DNA of 64,000 bases, taken from assembly GCF_003173615.1 (NCBI RefSeq), contig NZ_QGNA01000004.1, positions 124,001-188,000 on the forward strand, read 5' to 3'. Numbering within the stretch: the stretch's first letter is position 1; every line of letters begins with the position of its first letter. A program made the position numbers and the translations under genes. Shown here piece by piece: positions 32,730 through 43,026 of the stretch. The DNA is from Falsiroseomonas bella. Lineage in GTDB: Bacteria; Pseudomonadota; Alphaproteobacteria; Acetobacterales; Acetobacteraceae. The notes under the pieces are model-generated. The model did no database searches and was not told the DNA's origin. It saw nothing but the letters and a program-made list of their open reading frames with translations.

Positions 32730-34505
32730 GTGACCCTGGACCAGTCCATGGCCTTCGCCATCCTCGGGGTGACGATCGGCCTGTTTGTCTGGGGCAGGCT
32801 GCCCTATGACCTCGTGGCGCTGCTCGCGCTGCTCGCCGGGCTGGTCAGCGGCGTGGTGACGCCGGAGGCTGCCTTCGCGGGCTTCTCGGACGACATCGTC
32901 ATCATCGTCGCCTCCGCCCTGCTGGTCAGCGCCGCGGTGGCGCGGTCGGGCGTGGTGGAGACGGTGATGCGCCCGCTGCTGTCGCATCTGCGCAGCCCGG
33001 CGACGCAAGTGCCGGTGCTGGCCGGCGTGGTGCTGCTGCTCTCCGGCTTCGTCAAGAACATCGGTGCCGTCGCGCTGCTGATGCCCGTCGCGTTCCAGCT
33101 CGCGCGGCGCACCGGCCATTCGCCCTCTGCGCTGCTGATGCCGATGGCCTTCGCGTCGCTGCTCGGCGGCGTGGTCACGCTGATCGGCACCTCGCCCAAC
33201 ATCGTCGTCTCCCGCATGCGGGAGGAGATCCTGGGGGAGCCGTTCCGCATGTTCGACTTCGCGCCGGTAGGCGCGGTGGTGGCGGTGGCGGGCCTCGCCT
33301 TCCTCGCGGTGGGGTGGCGGCTGCTGCCGCGCGGCCGGCGCGGCTCGGCCGGCATGGAGGCCGCCTTCACGATCGAGACCTACACGACGGAAGCGACGCT
33401 GCCGGAGGAGAGCCCGATGGCGGGCCGGACCCTGGGCGAGCTGGAGGCCATGGCGCATGGCGTGCGCGCCGCCGTGGTGATCCGCGAGCGCTTCCGCCGG
33501 CTGCCGCCGTCGCCGGAACTGGTGCTGCGCGCGGGCGACGTGCTGCTGCTGGACGGCGAGCCGGAGGAGCTCGAGAGCCTCCAGGCGCGCGCCGGCCTGG
33601 TCCTGGCGGGCGAGCGGCAGGCGGAGAAGCGGCCGGTGGACGAGCCGGTGGTCGTCGAAGGCGTGGTCACGGAGGGCAGCGCGCTGGTGGGCCGCACGCC
33701 GGCCGAGCTCGAACTCGGCCGGCGCCAGGGCGTCGCGCTGATCGCGGTCAGCCGCAGCGGGCAGCGCGTGACGCGGAGGCTTGCTGCGCTGCGATTCCGC
33801 GCCGGCGACGTGGTGATCCTGAAGGGCGCGCAGGAGAGGCTGCCGGAGGCGCTGGGCGAACTGCGCGTGCTGCCGCTCTCCGGCCGCGACATCGCGCTCG
33901 GCAGCAGCCGGCGCAGCATCGTGCCGGCGGCGGTGCTGGCGGCGGCCATGCTGCTGGTGGGGCTCAATCTGGTGCCGGTCGCCGTCGCCTTCTTCGGCGC
34001 GGCCGTGGTGCTGCTGGTGCTGCGCGCGCTGACCATGCGCGAGGCCTATGAGGCGGTGGAATGGCCGGTGCTGATCCTGCTCGGCGCGCTCATCCCGGTG
34101 AGCGAGGCGATCCGCACCACCGGCGGTTCCGACCTGCTGGCCGGCTGGCTCGCCGCGGCCGTGCAGCACCTGCCGCCGATGGGCGCGCTGGCCGCCATCA
34201 TGGCCTTCGCCATGGCGGTGACGCCCTTCCTGAACAACGCCGCGACCGTGCTGGTGCTGGCGCCGATCGCGGCGAGCCTAGCGCAGCGGCTGAACCTTGC
34301 GCCCGATCCCTTCCTGATGGCGGTCGCGCTCGGCGCCGCCTGCGACTTCCTCACGCCCATCGGGCACCAGTGCAACACGCTGGTCATGGGGCCGGGCGGC
34401 TATCGTTTCGCGGATTACCCGCGGCTCGGCCTGCCGCTGACGCTCATCGTGCTGGCGGTCGGCGTGCCGATGATCGCCTTCGTCTGGCCGCTCGCGCCGC
34501 GATAG
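32730..34505 (+). CDS. SLC13-family anion permease with two TrkA-C domains
   Basis: A 591-residue inner-membrane carrier of the DASS/SLC13 group, whose bacterial members move sulfate, di- or tricarboxylates. About five helices precede a cytosolic insert (roughly residues 200-385) holding two TrkA-C (RCK-C) regulatory domains (LVLRAGDVLLLDGEPEEL and LRFRAGDVVILKGAQERL each end one), then further helices. The two SLC13 substrate motifs are seen as LIGTSPNIVVS (about 152) and VTPFLNNAATVLVLAPIA (about 495). I prefer the GTG at 32730 (VTLDQSMAFAILG), which matches how relatives begin; the ATG at 32748 is an alternative. Confidence 0.9.
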   Translation: MTLDQSMAFAILGVTIGLFVWGRLPYDLVALLALLAGLVSGVVTPEAAFAGFSDDIVIIVASALLVSAAVARSGVVETVMRPLLSHLRSPATQVPVLAGVVLLLSGFVKNIGAVALLMPVAFQLARRTGHSPSALLMPMAFASLLGGVVTLIGTSPNIVVSRMREEILGEPFRMFDFAPVGAVVAVAGLAFLAVGWRLLPRGRRGSAGMEAAFTIETYTTEATLPEESPMAGRTLGELEAMAHGVRAAVVIRERFRRLPPSPELVLRAGDVLLLDGEPEELESLQARAGLVLAGERQAEKRPVDEPVVVEGVVTEGSALVGRTPAELELGRRQGVALIAVSRSGQRVTRRLAALRFRAGDVVILKGAQERLPEALGELRVLPLSGRDIALGSSRRSIVPAAVLAAAMLLVGLNLVPVAVAFFGAAVVLLVLRALTMREAYEAVEWPVLILLGALIPVSEAIRTTGGSDLLAGWLAAAVQHLPPMGALAAIMAFAMAVTPFLNNAATVLVLAPIAASLAQRLNLAPDPFLMAVALGAACDFLTPIGHQCNTLVMGPGGYRFADYPRLGLPLTLIVLAVGVPMIAFVWPLAPR

Positions 34506-34540
34506 CGGAACCGCGGGGCGTGCCGCGCGCTGCGTGCGGC

Positions 34541-34840
34541 ATGAGCGGATTGAACGACGGAAGCGGCTGGCTGCCGGTGGAGGCGCAGGACGCGCTGGAG
34601 GAGCAGCGCGACAAGGCGAGCGCGGAGGAGGCGGAACGGCTGGTCGCGCTCGACCCCCGGGCGCGCGTGCTGGTGCTGCTCGATCGCCTGGCCTGCCGCA
34701 GCGTGGAGGAGAGCGACTGCCCGCGGCTGCGCCCGGCGGACCTCGCCCGCGTGCTGCAGAGCTTTCCGGGCGAGGCCATGCCCGACACCGCCGGGCTGGC
34801 CGGCCGCTTTCCGGACCTCGTGGCAGCGCCGCCGGGCTAG
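34541..34840 (+). CDS. Small unknown soluble protein
   Basis: A 99-residue protein of unknown function, acidic and helical, beginning MSGLNDGSGWLPVEAQDALEEQRDK. There is no export signal and no recognised motif. The region LLDRLACRSVEESDCPRLRPADLARVLQSFPGEAM has two Cys eight residues apart. It lies 35 bases after the SLC13 gene on the same strand, with a TGCCGC/GCGGCA hairpin (34521-34540) directly before the ATG and no ribosome-binding sequence, and its last four bases overlap the stop of the convergent response regulator gene. Codon use is like that of true genes here, but existence is less sure. Confidence 0.55.
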   Translation: MSGLNDGSGWLPVEAQDALEEQRDKASAEEAERLVALDPRARVLVLLDRLACRSVEESDCPRLRPADLARVLQSFPGEAMPDTAGLAGRFPDLVAAPPG

Positions 34841-35235
34841 CTCTCTGCCGGCGGTTCCTCGGCCTCGTCGCGCTTCAGCAGCGCCGCGTCGATCTGCGCC
34901 AGCAGGCGCGAGAAATCCACGGGCTTCGGATGGTAGTCGTCGCAGCCCGCCTCCAGCACGCGGCCACGGTCCCCCGACATGGCATGCGCCGTCAGCGCGA
35001 TGATCGGGATGCGTTGCGTCGCCGCGTCCTCCCGCAGCAGCCGCGCGGCGGTCCAGCCGTCCATGACGGGCAGGTTCATGTCCAGCAGGATCACGTCCGG
35101 CGCCAGGCTGCGCGCCTTGTCCACGCCGTCCTGCCCATCATGCGCCAGCTCCACCTCGAAGCCGCGGCGACGCAGGCGGCGAGAAAGGAAGTCCCAGAGT
35201 TCCTCATGGTCCTCCACAAGCAGGATTCGGGTCAC
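34837..35235 (-). CDS. Single-domain response regulator
   Basis: A 132-residue receiver-only regulator. The acidic pocket (E8, D9), phosphoacceptor D52 in [13 protein letters not shown], the switch Thr in [10 protein letters not shown] and Lys in HPKPVDF are all present. There is no output domain, so it probably passes phosphate on (as in a relay) or acts by protein contact. It is translated directly after the hybrid kinase, whose stop overlaps its start by four bases (35232-35235), making the kinase its obvious partner. Confidence 0.93.
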   Translation of the reverse strand: MTRILLVEDHEELWDFLSRRLRRRGFEVELAHDGQDGVDKARSLAPDVILLDMNLPVMDGWTAARLLREDAATQRIPIIALTAHAMSGDRGRVLEAGCDDYHPKPVDFSRLLAQIDAALLKRDEAEEPPAES

Positions 35236-37796
35236 CGTGCCTCCTCGATGCCGGGCGCCGCCGGGGCGACGCGCTTGAGTTCCTTCGCCAGCGCAAGCCC
35301 GGCCGCTTCCGCCGGCACGATGGTGCGCACCGTCTCCCGCAGGCGGGAGAGCTGCGCCTCATCCACCTCGCCCTCGGTGATGGCGATCACCGGCAGGTCG
35401 CGCAGCATCGGGCGGCGCCGCAGCTCCCGCAGCAGCCCGAAGCCGTCGCCGACGGCCGCGGCGCGCAGCTCCATCACCAGCACCGCCGGCACCGGTGGCG
35501 TATCCAGGCGCGCGAGCGCGGCCTCGGTGTCCGCTGCCGTCTCGACGGTCCAGCCCTCCGCTTCCAGCAGCGCGCGCAGCTCCGCCCGTTCGTTCGGATC
35601 GGCTTCCAGCAGCAGCGCGTGGCCCGTCGCCACCTCGCGGCGGAAGCGGTCGAGCACGCGCTTCAACCGGTCCCAGCGCACCGGCTTGTTGAGGTAGTCG
35701 GCCGCGCCGAGCGAGAGGGCAAGGCCGCGTTCCTGCACCACCGTCAGCATCACCACCGGCGTCTCCGACAGGTCGGGATCGGCCTTCAGCGCCGTCAGCA
35801 CCGCCCAGCCGTCGAGGCGGGGCATCATCACGTCGAGCAGGATCGCCGAGGGGCGCAGGCGGCGCGCCATCGCCAGCCCCTCCGCCCCATCCGCGGCGCA
35901 GCGCACGGCGAAGCCTTCGCGGCGGAGGAAGCGGGAGACGAGGTCGCGCGTCGCCGCGTCGTCGTCGATCACCAGCACCAGCCCCGCCCGCCCGTCATGC
36001 TCCTCCGCCGCGGCCTCGCCGACGAGCGTCGCGGGATCGTCCGGCTCGGCGCGCGCGTCGCGGATGTCGGCGGGCAGGCTGAGGGTGAAGGTGCTGCCCT
36101 TGCCGGCCTCGCTGCGCACGGCGATCTCGCCGCCCAGCATCGTCGCGAAGGCCTTGGTGATCGCCAGGCCCAGTCCCGTCCCGCCGAAGCGCCGCGTGGT
36201 GGAGGCATCGGCCTGGGTGAAGCGGCGGAACAGCTTGTCCAGCTGCTCGGGGGACATGCCGATGCCGGTGTCCTCCACTTCGAAGACCAGCCGGTCCGCC
36301 TCCCCCGAGGCGCGGAGGGTGATCGTGCCGTCCTCCGTGAATTTCGCGGCGTTGCCCAGCAGGTTGAACAGGCATTGGCGGATCTTCACCGGATCCGAAT
36401 GCGCCTCCCCGATAGCGGCGTCGCATTCCACGACCAGCCGGTTGCGCCGCTGCTCGGCCAGAGCCTCGACCGTGCCGGCCACGTCCTCCACCAGCGCGCA
36501 GAGGCCGAAATCCTCGGCCTGCACCTCCATCCGCCCGGCCTCGATCTTGGAAAGGTCCAGCACGTCGTTGATCAGGGAGAGCAGGTGCCGCGCATTGCCG
36601 CTGATCTTCCGCAGATCGTCGAGGAAGTCCGCGGCCCCCTCCAGCCCTTCCGCCTCCTCTTCCAGCATCTCGGCATAGCCGATCACGGCGGAGAGCGGCG
36701 TGCGCAGCTCATGCGACATGTTGGCGATGAACTGGCTCTTCGCCAGGTTGGCGTCCTCGGCCGCGGCCTTGGCGGCGGCCAGCGCCTCCTCCGTCTCGCG
36801 CAGCTCGGTGATGTCGGTGTTGGTGCCGAACCAGCCGATCGGGCGCGCCGCGTCGTCCTCCTCCTCGCCCGGCTCGAACAGCGGCAGCGCGCGGGAGAGG
36901 AACCAGCGGTAGTGTCCGTCCTTGCCGCGAAGCGGGAAGCTGTCCTCCCAGGCGGTGCCGGCCTCGATGGCGGCGGCGAAGCGCCCGCTCACCCGCGCCG
37001 CGTGCTCGGGATGCAGCGCGACCTGCCAGCCATCGCCCACCGCATCGTCGGTTCCGAGCCCGGTGAATTCGTACCAGCGGCGGTTGAACCAGAGCACCTG
37101 TCCCGCCGCATCGGTCATCCAGGCGAGCTGCGGGATCGCATCCAGGATGGTGCGCAGTCGCGTCTCGCTGCGCCGCAGCCGGTCCTCGGCGCGGCGCCGC
37201 AGCGTGTCGTCGATGGCGAAGAGACCGACGCCGTCCGGCCGCCCGCCGCGTTCCGTGCCGAGCGGGAAGATGCCGAGCAGCAGGTGCCGCGCCAGCCTCT
37301 CCTTGCCGGGCGGGCGCACCACCACCTCGATCCCGGTCTGCGCGCGGCCGCCCTCCAGCACCTTGCGCAGCTGGGGCGCGATCTGGGTGCTCACCTCCTC
37401 CGGCAGGGTGGCGTCGCTGCCCGCCTCGACGCCCAGCGTGCGCTCTCCCAGCGCGGTGAGATGGCGGTTGGCATGCCGCAGCCGCAACTCCCGGTCGAGG
37501 AAGCCGAGGCCGATCGGCGCATTCTCCGTCACGCCGCGCAGCAGCGCCTGCGCCCTGCGCTCGGTCCGGCGCCGCGCAAGGGCGAGGGCGGCGAGCAGGG
37601 CGCAGGCCAGCAGCACGGTGCCGAGCGCGGCGACATAGCCCCAGGCGCTGTCCGTCTCGCTGCTCCAGGCCCAGGCCGCGGTGCCGATCGCGAGCAGCAC
37701 CAGCGCCGTTGCCAGAAGCGGCGCGCGCCGCGCCCATTCGGGCGGCGGGCGGTCCGGGGCGATCGGCTCTTCGGATCGGAGGCGGCTGCGGAACAC
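35232..37796 (-). CDS. Hybrid sensor histidine kinase with two C-terminal receiver domains
   Basis: An 854-residue membrane kinase. Two membrane helices lie near residues 27-45 and 53-74 with almost no periplasmic loop between them, so it probably senses an internal or membrane signal. Two PAS domains follow (about 85-205 and 215-340, the second with the LHPEH PAS_3 signature), then HisKA with H362 in [11 protein letters not shown], the HATPase domain ([15 protein letters not shown]), a receiver with D655 in [12 protein letters not shown], and a last receiver-like domain in which the acceptor position is Glu776 (LVMELRA), so it should not accept phosphate. The start is a GTG at 37796 with AAGAAGG eleven bases upstream. 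Divergent from the PerM-type transporter gene, 78 bases away. Confidence 0.92.
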   Translation of the reverse strand: MFRSRLRSEEPIAPDRPPPEWARRAPLLATALVLLAIGTAAWAWSSETDSAWGYVAALGTVLLACALLAALALARRRTERRAQALLRGVTENAPIGLGFLDRELRLRHANRHLTALGERTLGVEAGSDATLPEEVSTQIAPQLRKVLEGGRAQTGIEVVVRPPGKERLARHLLLGIFPLGTERGGRPDGVGLFAIDDTLRRRAEDRLRRSETRLRTILDAIPQLAWMTDAAGQVLWFNRRWYEFTGLGTDDAVGDGWQVALHPEHAARVSGRFAAAIEAGTAWEDSFPLRGKDGHYRWFLSRALPLFEPGEEEDDAARPIGWFGTNTDITELRETEEALAAAKAAAEDANLAKSQFIANMSHELRTPLSAVIGYAEMLEEEAEGLEGAADFLDDLRKISGNARHLLSLINDVLDLSKIEAGRMEVQAEDFGLCALVEDVAGTVEALAEQRRNRLVVECDAAIGEAHSDPVKIRQCLFNLLGNAAKFTEDGTITLRASGEADRLVFEVEDTGIGMSPEQLDKLFRRFTQADASTTRRFGGTGLGLAITKAFATMLGGEIAVRSEAGKGSTFTLSLPADIRDARAEPDDPATLVGEAAAEEHDGRAGLVLVIDDDAATRDLVSRFLRREGFAVRCAADGAEGLAMARRLRPSAILLDVMMPRLDGWAVLTALKADPDLSETPVVMLTVVQERGLALSLGAADYLNKPVRWDRLKRVLDRFRREVATGHALLLEADPNERAELRALLEAEGWTVETAADTEAALARLDTPPVPAVLVMELRAAAVGDGFGLLRELRRRPMLRDLPVIAITEGEVDEAQLSRLRETVRTIVPAEAAGLALAKELKRVAPAAPGIEEAR

Positions 37797-37874
37797 GATG
37801 GTGGAAGCCTTCTTGCCTGTGCATAGCGCCCGAAGGGCCACGCCGGTTCGCCGCAGTGAACCCGCCGCGAGCCG

Positions 37875-39722
37875 ATGCGTTCCCGCAGCGGAACGCGTGA
37901 CAGGGGATCGCCGGCCTTGGACATCGGCCCGAACGGGCGGCGCGCGGCGCCGCGCGCCACCGCCTCGCTGACGGCGGCGGCGCCGCTCGTCGCCGCGGCG
38001 ATCGTCGTCGCCGCGCTGTATCTGGGGCGCGACCTGCTCGTGCCGCTGGCGCTCGCCGTCATCCTGGCCTTCGTGCTGGCGCCCCTGGTGCGCCTGCTGC
38101 GCCGCGCGGGGCTTGGCGAGGTGGCGGCCGCGCTGCTGGCGATGCTGGCCGCGGTCGGCGTGCTCGCCGGCCTCTTCACCGTCGTGCTGCGCCAGCTCGC
38201 CGCCCTGGCCGCGGGGCTTGCCGACTATGGCGGGAACCTGCGCGCCAAGCTGGCCGAGCTGCGCATCGCCGAGCTGCTGTCGGGCGCCGAGGATGCGGTG
38301 AACGCGCTGCGGGAGATGGTGGGCGCGCGCCCGGCGCAGCCGATGCCGACCGTGGCGACGGAGGATTCGACGCCGATCGAGGTGGTGGCCGGCTTCATCG
38401 GCCCGGTCCTCGCGCCGCTGGCCACGGCGGGGCTCGTGCTGGTCTTCGCGCTGTTCATCCTGCTCTACCGCGAGGACCTGCGGAACCGGCTGATCCGCCT
38501 GGCCGGGGTGCGCGACCTGCACCGCACGGTCGGCGCGCTGGACGACGCCGCCTATCGCCTTTCGCGCCTGTTCCTGGCGCAGCTGATCCTGAACGCCGCC
38601 TTCGGCGCGGCGATGGCCGCCGGGCTGTGGCTGATCGGCCTGCCGGGCGCGCCGCTGTGGGGCATCCTGGCGGGGCTGATGCGCTTCGTGCCCTTCGTCG
38701 GCACGCCGGTGGCGGTGATCCCGCCCGCGCTGGTGGCGATGGCCGCCGATCCGGGCTGGGGCATGTCGCTGTCCGTGATCGGCCTCTTCGCCCTGGGCGA
38801 GCCGCTGATGGGCCAGCTCTTCGAGCCGCTGGTCTTCGGCCGCAGCGCCGGCCTCTCCCCGGTCTCGATCATCGTGGCGGCGACCTTCTGGACCTTCATG
38901 TGGGGGCCGATCGGCCTGCTGCTGGCCACGCCGCTGACCGTCGGCCTCGTCGTGCTCGGCCGCCACGTGCCGCGGCTGGAATTCCTGGACGTCATGCTGG
39001 GCGACCGGCCGCCGCTGCGGCCGGAGGAGAGCTTCTACCAGCGGGCGCTGGAGGGCGATGCCGACGCGCTGGTGCTGCAGGCACGCGCGGCGCTGCGCCA
39101 GGGCACCTCGCTCACCGCCTGGCATGACGAGGTGGCGCTGCGCGGCCTGGCGCTGGCGGAGGCCGACTGGTCGCGGGAGGTGCTGGAGCCGGAGCGCCTG
39201 GGCGCCATCCGCCAGCAGGTGGAGACGCTGCTGGACGAACTGGCCGAGAGCCCGCCCACGCCCCAGGCCGCCCGCCTGCCGGATTCCTGGCGCGGGGAGG
39301 GGGCCGTGCTGTGCATCGCCGGGCGCGGCCGGCTGGACGACCTCTCCGCCGCCATCGCCGCGCAGGGCCTGCGGCATGAGGGCTTCGGCGCGGCTTCCCT
39401 GCCGAGCGCCGCGCTGGAAGGCGCGCCCGACCCGCGGCTCGATCCCGCCCGCGTCCGGCTCTGCTGCCTCTCGGTGCTGGAAGAAGGGAGCAGCGCCGCG
39501 GCGGTGCGCTACTTCCTGCGGCGCGTGGCGCGGCGCCTGCCCGGGGTGCCGGTGATCGTGGCGCTGTGGCATGCCCCGCCCGGCAGCGCGACGCTCGCCG
39601 AATTGCGGCAGGAGAAGGGGGCGGCGGCAGTGATCGCCACCTCCCTCGGCGAGGTCGCGGCCTTTTGCCAAGCCAGCGCCGACCAGCCCGCGGCGTCGCC
39701 CCTTCCGGTCCCCGCCGGCTGA
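37875..39722 (+). CDS. AI-2E/PerM-family transporter with a large C-terminal cytosolic domain
   Basis: A 615-residue inner-membrane protein of the PerM (AI-2E exporter) family. The membrane part covers about residues 30-385 with the family stretches [41 protein letters not shown] and [36 protein letters not shown] further 230 residues follow: a helical region (about 390-485) and an alpha/beta domain (about 490-605) with the look of a B12-binding-like or Rossmann fold ([20 protein letters not shown]). Plain PerM proteins are about 350 residues. An ATG at 37875 and a TTG at 37917 are both possible starts; the TTG has GGGGAT upstream. Substrate unknown; AI-2 export is not established for this subgroup. 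Confidence 0.88.
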   Translation: MRSRSGTRDRGSPALDIGPNGRRAAPRATASLTAAAPLVAAAIVVAALYLGRDLLVPLALAVILAFVLAPLVRLLRRAGLGEVAAALLAMLAAVGVLAGLFTVVLRQLAALAAGLADYGGNLRAKLAELRIAELLSGAEDAVNALREMVGARPAQPMPTVATEDSTPIEVVAGFIGPVLAPLATAGLVLVFALFILLYREDLRNRLIRLAGVRDLHRTVGALDDAAYRLSRLFLAQLILNAAFGAAMAAGLWLIGLPGAPLWGILAGLMRFVPFVGTPVAVIPPALVAMAADPGWGMSLSVIGLFALGEPLMGQLFEPLVFGRSAGLSPVSIIVAATFWTFMWGPIGLLLATPLTVGLVVLGRHVPRLEFLDVMLGDRPPLRPEESFYQRALEGDADALVLQARAALRQGTSLTAWHDEVALRGLALAEADWSREVLEPERLGAIRQQVETLLDELAESPPTPQAARLPDSWRGEGAVLCIAGRGRLDDLSAAIAAQGLRHEGFGAASLPSAALEGAPDPRLDPARVRLCCLSVLEEGSSAAAVRYFLRRVARRLPGVPVIVALWHAPPGSATLAELRQEKGAAAVIATSLGEVAAFCQASADQPAASPLPVPAG

Positions 39723-39789
39723 CCCTGGACAGCCCGCGGGCCGGGCCGCATTGTCCGGCCCCCTTTTGTCCCGGGAGGCAATACGGAAC

Positions 39790-41382
39790 ATGCAGAAGAT
39801 CGGACCCCGCGCCGCGCTCAGGGCCACGGCCTGCGCGCTGGCCCTCTGGGCGGGGCTGGCCGCCGCGCCCGCCGGCGCCACCACCTTCACCTGGGCGACG
39901 GCGAACGACATCCTCGGCCTCGACCCGCATGCCAACAACCATGGCGTGACCAACGCCATGAAGAGCAACATCTACGAGCCGCTGGTCCGCCGGGAGGCCG
40001 ACGGCACCCTGGCCCCGGCGCTGGCCGAGCGGTGGGAGACGCCGACGCCGACCACCTGGCGCTTCCACCTGCGCCGCGGCGTCACCTTCCATGACGGCAC
40101 GCCGCTGACCGCCGCCGATGTCGTGATGTCCGCCGAGCGCGTGCGCCAGAACGACATGGCCTATGTGCTGCAGTCGGTGGCGCGCGTGACCGCCGTGGAC
40201 GACCACACGGTGGAGATGGAGACGCGCGGCCCTAGCCCGATCCTGCTGCAGGACCTGACGCTGTTCTTCGTGATGTCGAAGCGCTGGGTCGAGGCGAACA
40301 ACGCGATGAACGTCGCGCGCGCCGGCCAGCCGGGCGCGGCGACCGCCTTCCCGCAGCTCAACACCAACGGCACCGGCCCCTTCCGCCTGGTCGAGCGCCT
40401 GGCGGATGAGCGCACCGTGCTGGTGCCGAACCCCAGCTACTGGGGTGCGGCGCAGATGAACCACGGCATCACCCGCGCGGTGTTCCGCCCGGTCGCGTCC
40501 GCACCCACGCGCGTGGCCGCGCTGCTCTCGCGCGAGCTCGACGTGATGTACCACGTGCCGCTGCAGGACATGCCGCGCGTGCAGCAGACCCAGGGCGTGC
40601 GCGTGGTGAGCGGCCCGACGGCGCGCACCATCTACTTCGCCTTCGACGTGGCGCGCGCGGAAAGCCTGGACGAGCCGGGCAAGCCGAACCCGCTGCAGGA
40701 CGTGCGCGTGCGGCGCGCGATGTACCAGGCGATCGACATGAACACGATCACCCGCGTCATCCTGCGCAACTCCACCAGCGCGTCGGGCCTGCCGATCGCG
40801 CCGGCGGTGGGTGGTTATGTCGAATCCCTCGCGGCGCGCCTGCCCTTCGACGCCGACGCGGCGAAGCGGCTGCTGGCCGAGGCCGGCTACCCCAACGGCT
40901 TCCGCATCACGCTGAACTGCCCGAACAACCGCTACGTGAACGACGAGGCGATCTGCCAGGCGGCGACGGCGATGCTGCAGCGCGCCGGCATCCAGGCGCG
41001 GCTGAACGCCATCCCCTTCGGCCGCTTCCTGGCCGGCGGCGCGAACAACGAGTACCAGTTCTGGCTGCTCGGCTGGACGCCCGGCAACTTCGACCTGACC
41101 AACCCGGCGCGCGAGCTGCTGGGCGAGGGCAGCTTCAACTGGGGCAAGTTCAACGACGCCCGGATGAACGAGCTGGCGACCGAGATCGGCACGCTGCCGC
41201 TCGACAACCCGCGCCGCCAGCAGCTGGCGGCGGAATACTGGACGCGCTACCGCGACCTGGTGCCGCAGATCCCGCTGCACCAGGAGCCGCAGATCTTCGC
41301 CGTGCGCGACACCGTGGCCGACTTCACGCTGCGCGTGCAGGAGGACCTGGAGCTGCGCTACGTGCGGATGCGCGGCAACTGA
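39790..41382 (+). CDS. Peptide-type ABC transporter substrate-binding protein
   Basis: A 530-residue periplasmic receptor of the SBP_bac_5 family. The signal peptide ([30 protein letters not shown]) is cleaved near residue 30. The mature part shows [20 protein letters not shown] near residue 77, [16 protein letters not shown] near 97, [10 protein letters not shown] near residue 198 and [15 protein letters not shown] near residue 362. GGGAGG lies upstream of the ATG at 39790; an in-frame codon at 39751 would add 13 residues before the signal peptide. It stands alone and is followed by a strong terminator. Ligand unknown. Confidence 0.93.
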   Translation: MQKIGPRAALRATACALALWAGLAAAPAGATTFTWATANDILGLDPHANNHGVTNAMKSNIYEPLVRREADGTLAPALAERWETPTPTTWRFHLRRGVTFHDGTPLTAADVVMSAERVRQNDMAYVLQSVARVTAVDDHTVEMETRGPSPILLQDLTLFFVMSKRWVEANNAMNVARAGQPGAATAFPQLNTNGTGPFRLVERLADERTVLVPNPSYWGAAQMNHGITRAVFRPVASAPTRVAALLSRELDVMYHVPLQDMPRVQQTQGVRVVSGPTARTIYFAFDVARAESLDEPGKPNPLQDVRVRRAMYQAIDMNTITRVILRNSTSASGLPIAPAVGGYVESLAARLPFDADAAKRLLAEAGYPNGFRITLNCPNNRYVNDEAICQAATAMLQRAGIQARLNAIPFGRFLAGGANNEYQFWLLGWTPGNFDLTNPARELLGEGSFNWGKFNDARMNELATEIGTLPLDNPRRQQLAAEYWTRYRDLVPQIPLHQEPQIFAVRDTVADFTLRVQEDLELRYVRMRGN

Positions 41383-41407
41383 TCGCAGCGCGCCGCGGCT
41401 GAAGCAG

Positions 41408-41435
41408 GGGCCCGCCACGGCGACGTGGCGGGCCC
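41408..41435. terminator. Strong bidirectional terminator hairpin
   Basis: GGGCCCGCCACG at 41408-41419 pairs perfectly with CGTGGCGGGCCC at 41424-41435 across a GCGA (GNRA) tetraloop; TTCGCGTT follows on the plus strand. It lies 26 bases after the binding-protein stop and eight bases before the stop of the convergent fusion gene. Confidence 0.8.
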
Positions 41436-41442
41436 TTCGCGT

Positions 41443-42942
41443 TCAGACGCCTTCCAGCAGACTGATCTTCAGCGCGCGAAAGGCCCGGCTGGCGCGGGAA
41501 CTGCGCTGCTCCTCGAGGGAGCGCTCGAGCGCCTCGCCGAGGGCGCGCAGCCTTGCCTCGCCCAGGCGCTGTGCATGCGCGAACATGGACCGTTCCTCAG
41601 ATCCCGCGTGATGGTTTACCGCCGCGTGCAGCGCCCGCAGGTGTTCCTCGAAGGCCGGGGTCGCGGTGTTCAGCTTCAGCGTCGCCGCGAGCAGGTCGGA
41701 AAGCTGCCGGTGCTCGGCATGCGCGACCGGCACGTCCTCGCTGACTGCGCGCACCGCCGGGTAGAAGATGTGATCCTCGATGGATTCATGGATCTCGAGT
41801 TCGGAGGCCAGGGCGCGCAGCAGGTCGCGCCGCGCAGGATCTTCGCGTGGCAGCGCCTGGATCCGTTCGAACAGGCGGCGCAGCAGCATGTGATGCTCCG
41901 TCAGGACCTCATCCGCCTTGCGGGCGGCTTGCGCCGGCGGCCCGGCCGGGGGCGCGGGCGCCATCTGCGCCAGGTCCCCGGGCGTGACGACCTCGTCGCC
42001 GGGCTCCTGCTCCCGGCGCAGCTCGACGACGCCGTCGCGCAGCCGCACCGCGTAGCGGGGCTGCGGTGCGGTGGAAGGACCCTGCGCCGGACAGCCGGTG
42101 CGGAGGTCGAAGCGGGAGCCGTGCCAGGGACAGACGAGGCGGCCCTCCAGCACCCATCCCTGGTCCAGTGGGCCGCCCATGTGCGAACAGCGCGCGCCCA
42201 GCGCGTGCACGCGGCCGCGGTGCAGAACCAGCGCCACGCCCACCTGCTGCTGCGCCTGCGGGTCCCAGACCTCGACCCTGCGCGGGCGATCCTCCTGCAG
42301 CGCGGAGATCGGCATGACGGGTATGAATTCGCGCGGCTCGGGGCTGCGATCGGCATGGTCCACGCCGACGCGGCGGCGATAGACGAGGTGGCCGCCGAGA
42401 TAGCCGCCGAAGGCCATGCAGGCCCAGCCGAGGGCGCTGGCCAGCCGCCCCTCGCCGCGCCGGCCCGCGGCGCGCAGGCGGATGGAGCCGAGCGTGAGCG
42501 CGAGCGCGGTCCCGTTCGCCGCGGCATGCACCAGGCCAACGCGGCGATCCCGCCCGTCCGTGTACTGCCAGTCGGCGAGGCCGGCCGCGGCGGCGGCGAT
42601 GGCGCCGGCCGCGCCGGCCTTCAGCGCGCCATCCGCCGCGCGCGCCGCCGATCGTGCACGCAGGACGCCGAGCGCATCCAGCAGGTCCAGCCCGAGCGCG
42701 AAGGTCCAGGTGCCGATCGGGATGGTGACCAGCGCCGGATGCAGCGGGTGCCCGAGCCAACTTCCGTGCAGGGCATCCTGCACATGCCGCGCCGGGCGCC
42801 CGGCGATCTGCGCCGGACGCGCGAGCAGCGCGTTCTCGATGGCGCGAGACGGGCCGTCGAGCGACCGCGCCGCCTCGATGCGCGCGACCGCGGCTTCAAC
42901 GCCAGCCCGTCCGGGCCGGGCACCGTCCATCCGCCTCGCCAT
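41443..42942 (-). CDS. DUF2231 membrane domain - Rieske [2Fe-2S] - hemerythrin (HHE) fusion protein
   Basis: A 499-residue three-part protein. Residues about 55-190 are a DUF2231 membrane domain (HPLHPALVTIPIGTW at 65-79, then three more helices, ending GGYLGGHLVYRRR). Residues about 205-310 are a Rieske ferredoxin with both cluster motifs, C252-x-H254 in RCSHMGGPLDQG and C271-x2-H274 in CPWHGSRFD. Residues about 343-470 are a hemerythrin-like helical bundle with its metal-binding pattern: HH at 350-351, H385 and E389 in EIHESIED, H391, H411, HH at 444-445 and EE at 449-450. GGAGG lies nine bases before the ATG. The parts suggest an inner-membrane redox or diiron protein, perhaps handling O2, NO or peroxide; this is inference. 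No frameshift separates the domains. Confidence 0.92.
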   Translation of the reverse strand: MARRMDGARPGRAGVEAAVARIEAARSLDGPSRAIENALLARPAQIAGRPARHVQDALHGSWLGHPLHPALVTIPIGTWTFALGLDLLDALGVLRARSAARAADGALKAGAAGAIAAAAAGLADWQYTDGRDRRVGLVHAAANGTALALTLGSIRLRAAGRRGEGRLASALGWACMAFGGYLGGHLVYRRRVGVDHADRSPEPREFIPVMPISALQEDRPRRVEVWDPQAQQQVGVALVLHRGRVHALGARCSHMGGPLDQGWVLEGRLVCPWHGSRFDLRTGCPAQGPSTAPQPRYAVRLRDGVVELRREQEPGDEVVTPGDLAQMAPAPPAGPPAQAARKADEVLTEHHMLLRRLFERIQALPREDPARRDLLRALASELEIHESIEDHIFYPAVRAVSEDVPVAHAEHRQLSDLLAATLKLNTATPAFEEHLRALHAAVNHHAGSEERSMFAHAQRLGEARLRALGEALERSLEEQRSSRASRAFRALKISLLEGV

Positions 42943-43026
42943 GTGCCATCGCCTCCAGCGCGGACGGCATGGCGCGACGGCGCCGGCGATCCGCCTTTCG
43001 GGAACGGCCGCAGCGCGATGAGGTTG

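Noticed and set aside
37797-39971. Minus-strand continuation of the hybrid kinase frame upstream of 37796
   Set aside because: The frame stays open for over 700 codons but lies opposite the PerM-type gene, and its translation is Arg/Gly/His-rich without domains. The kinase starts at the GTG at 37796.
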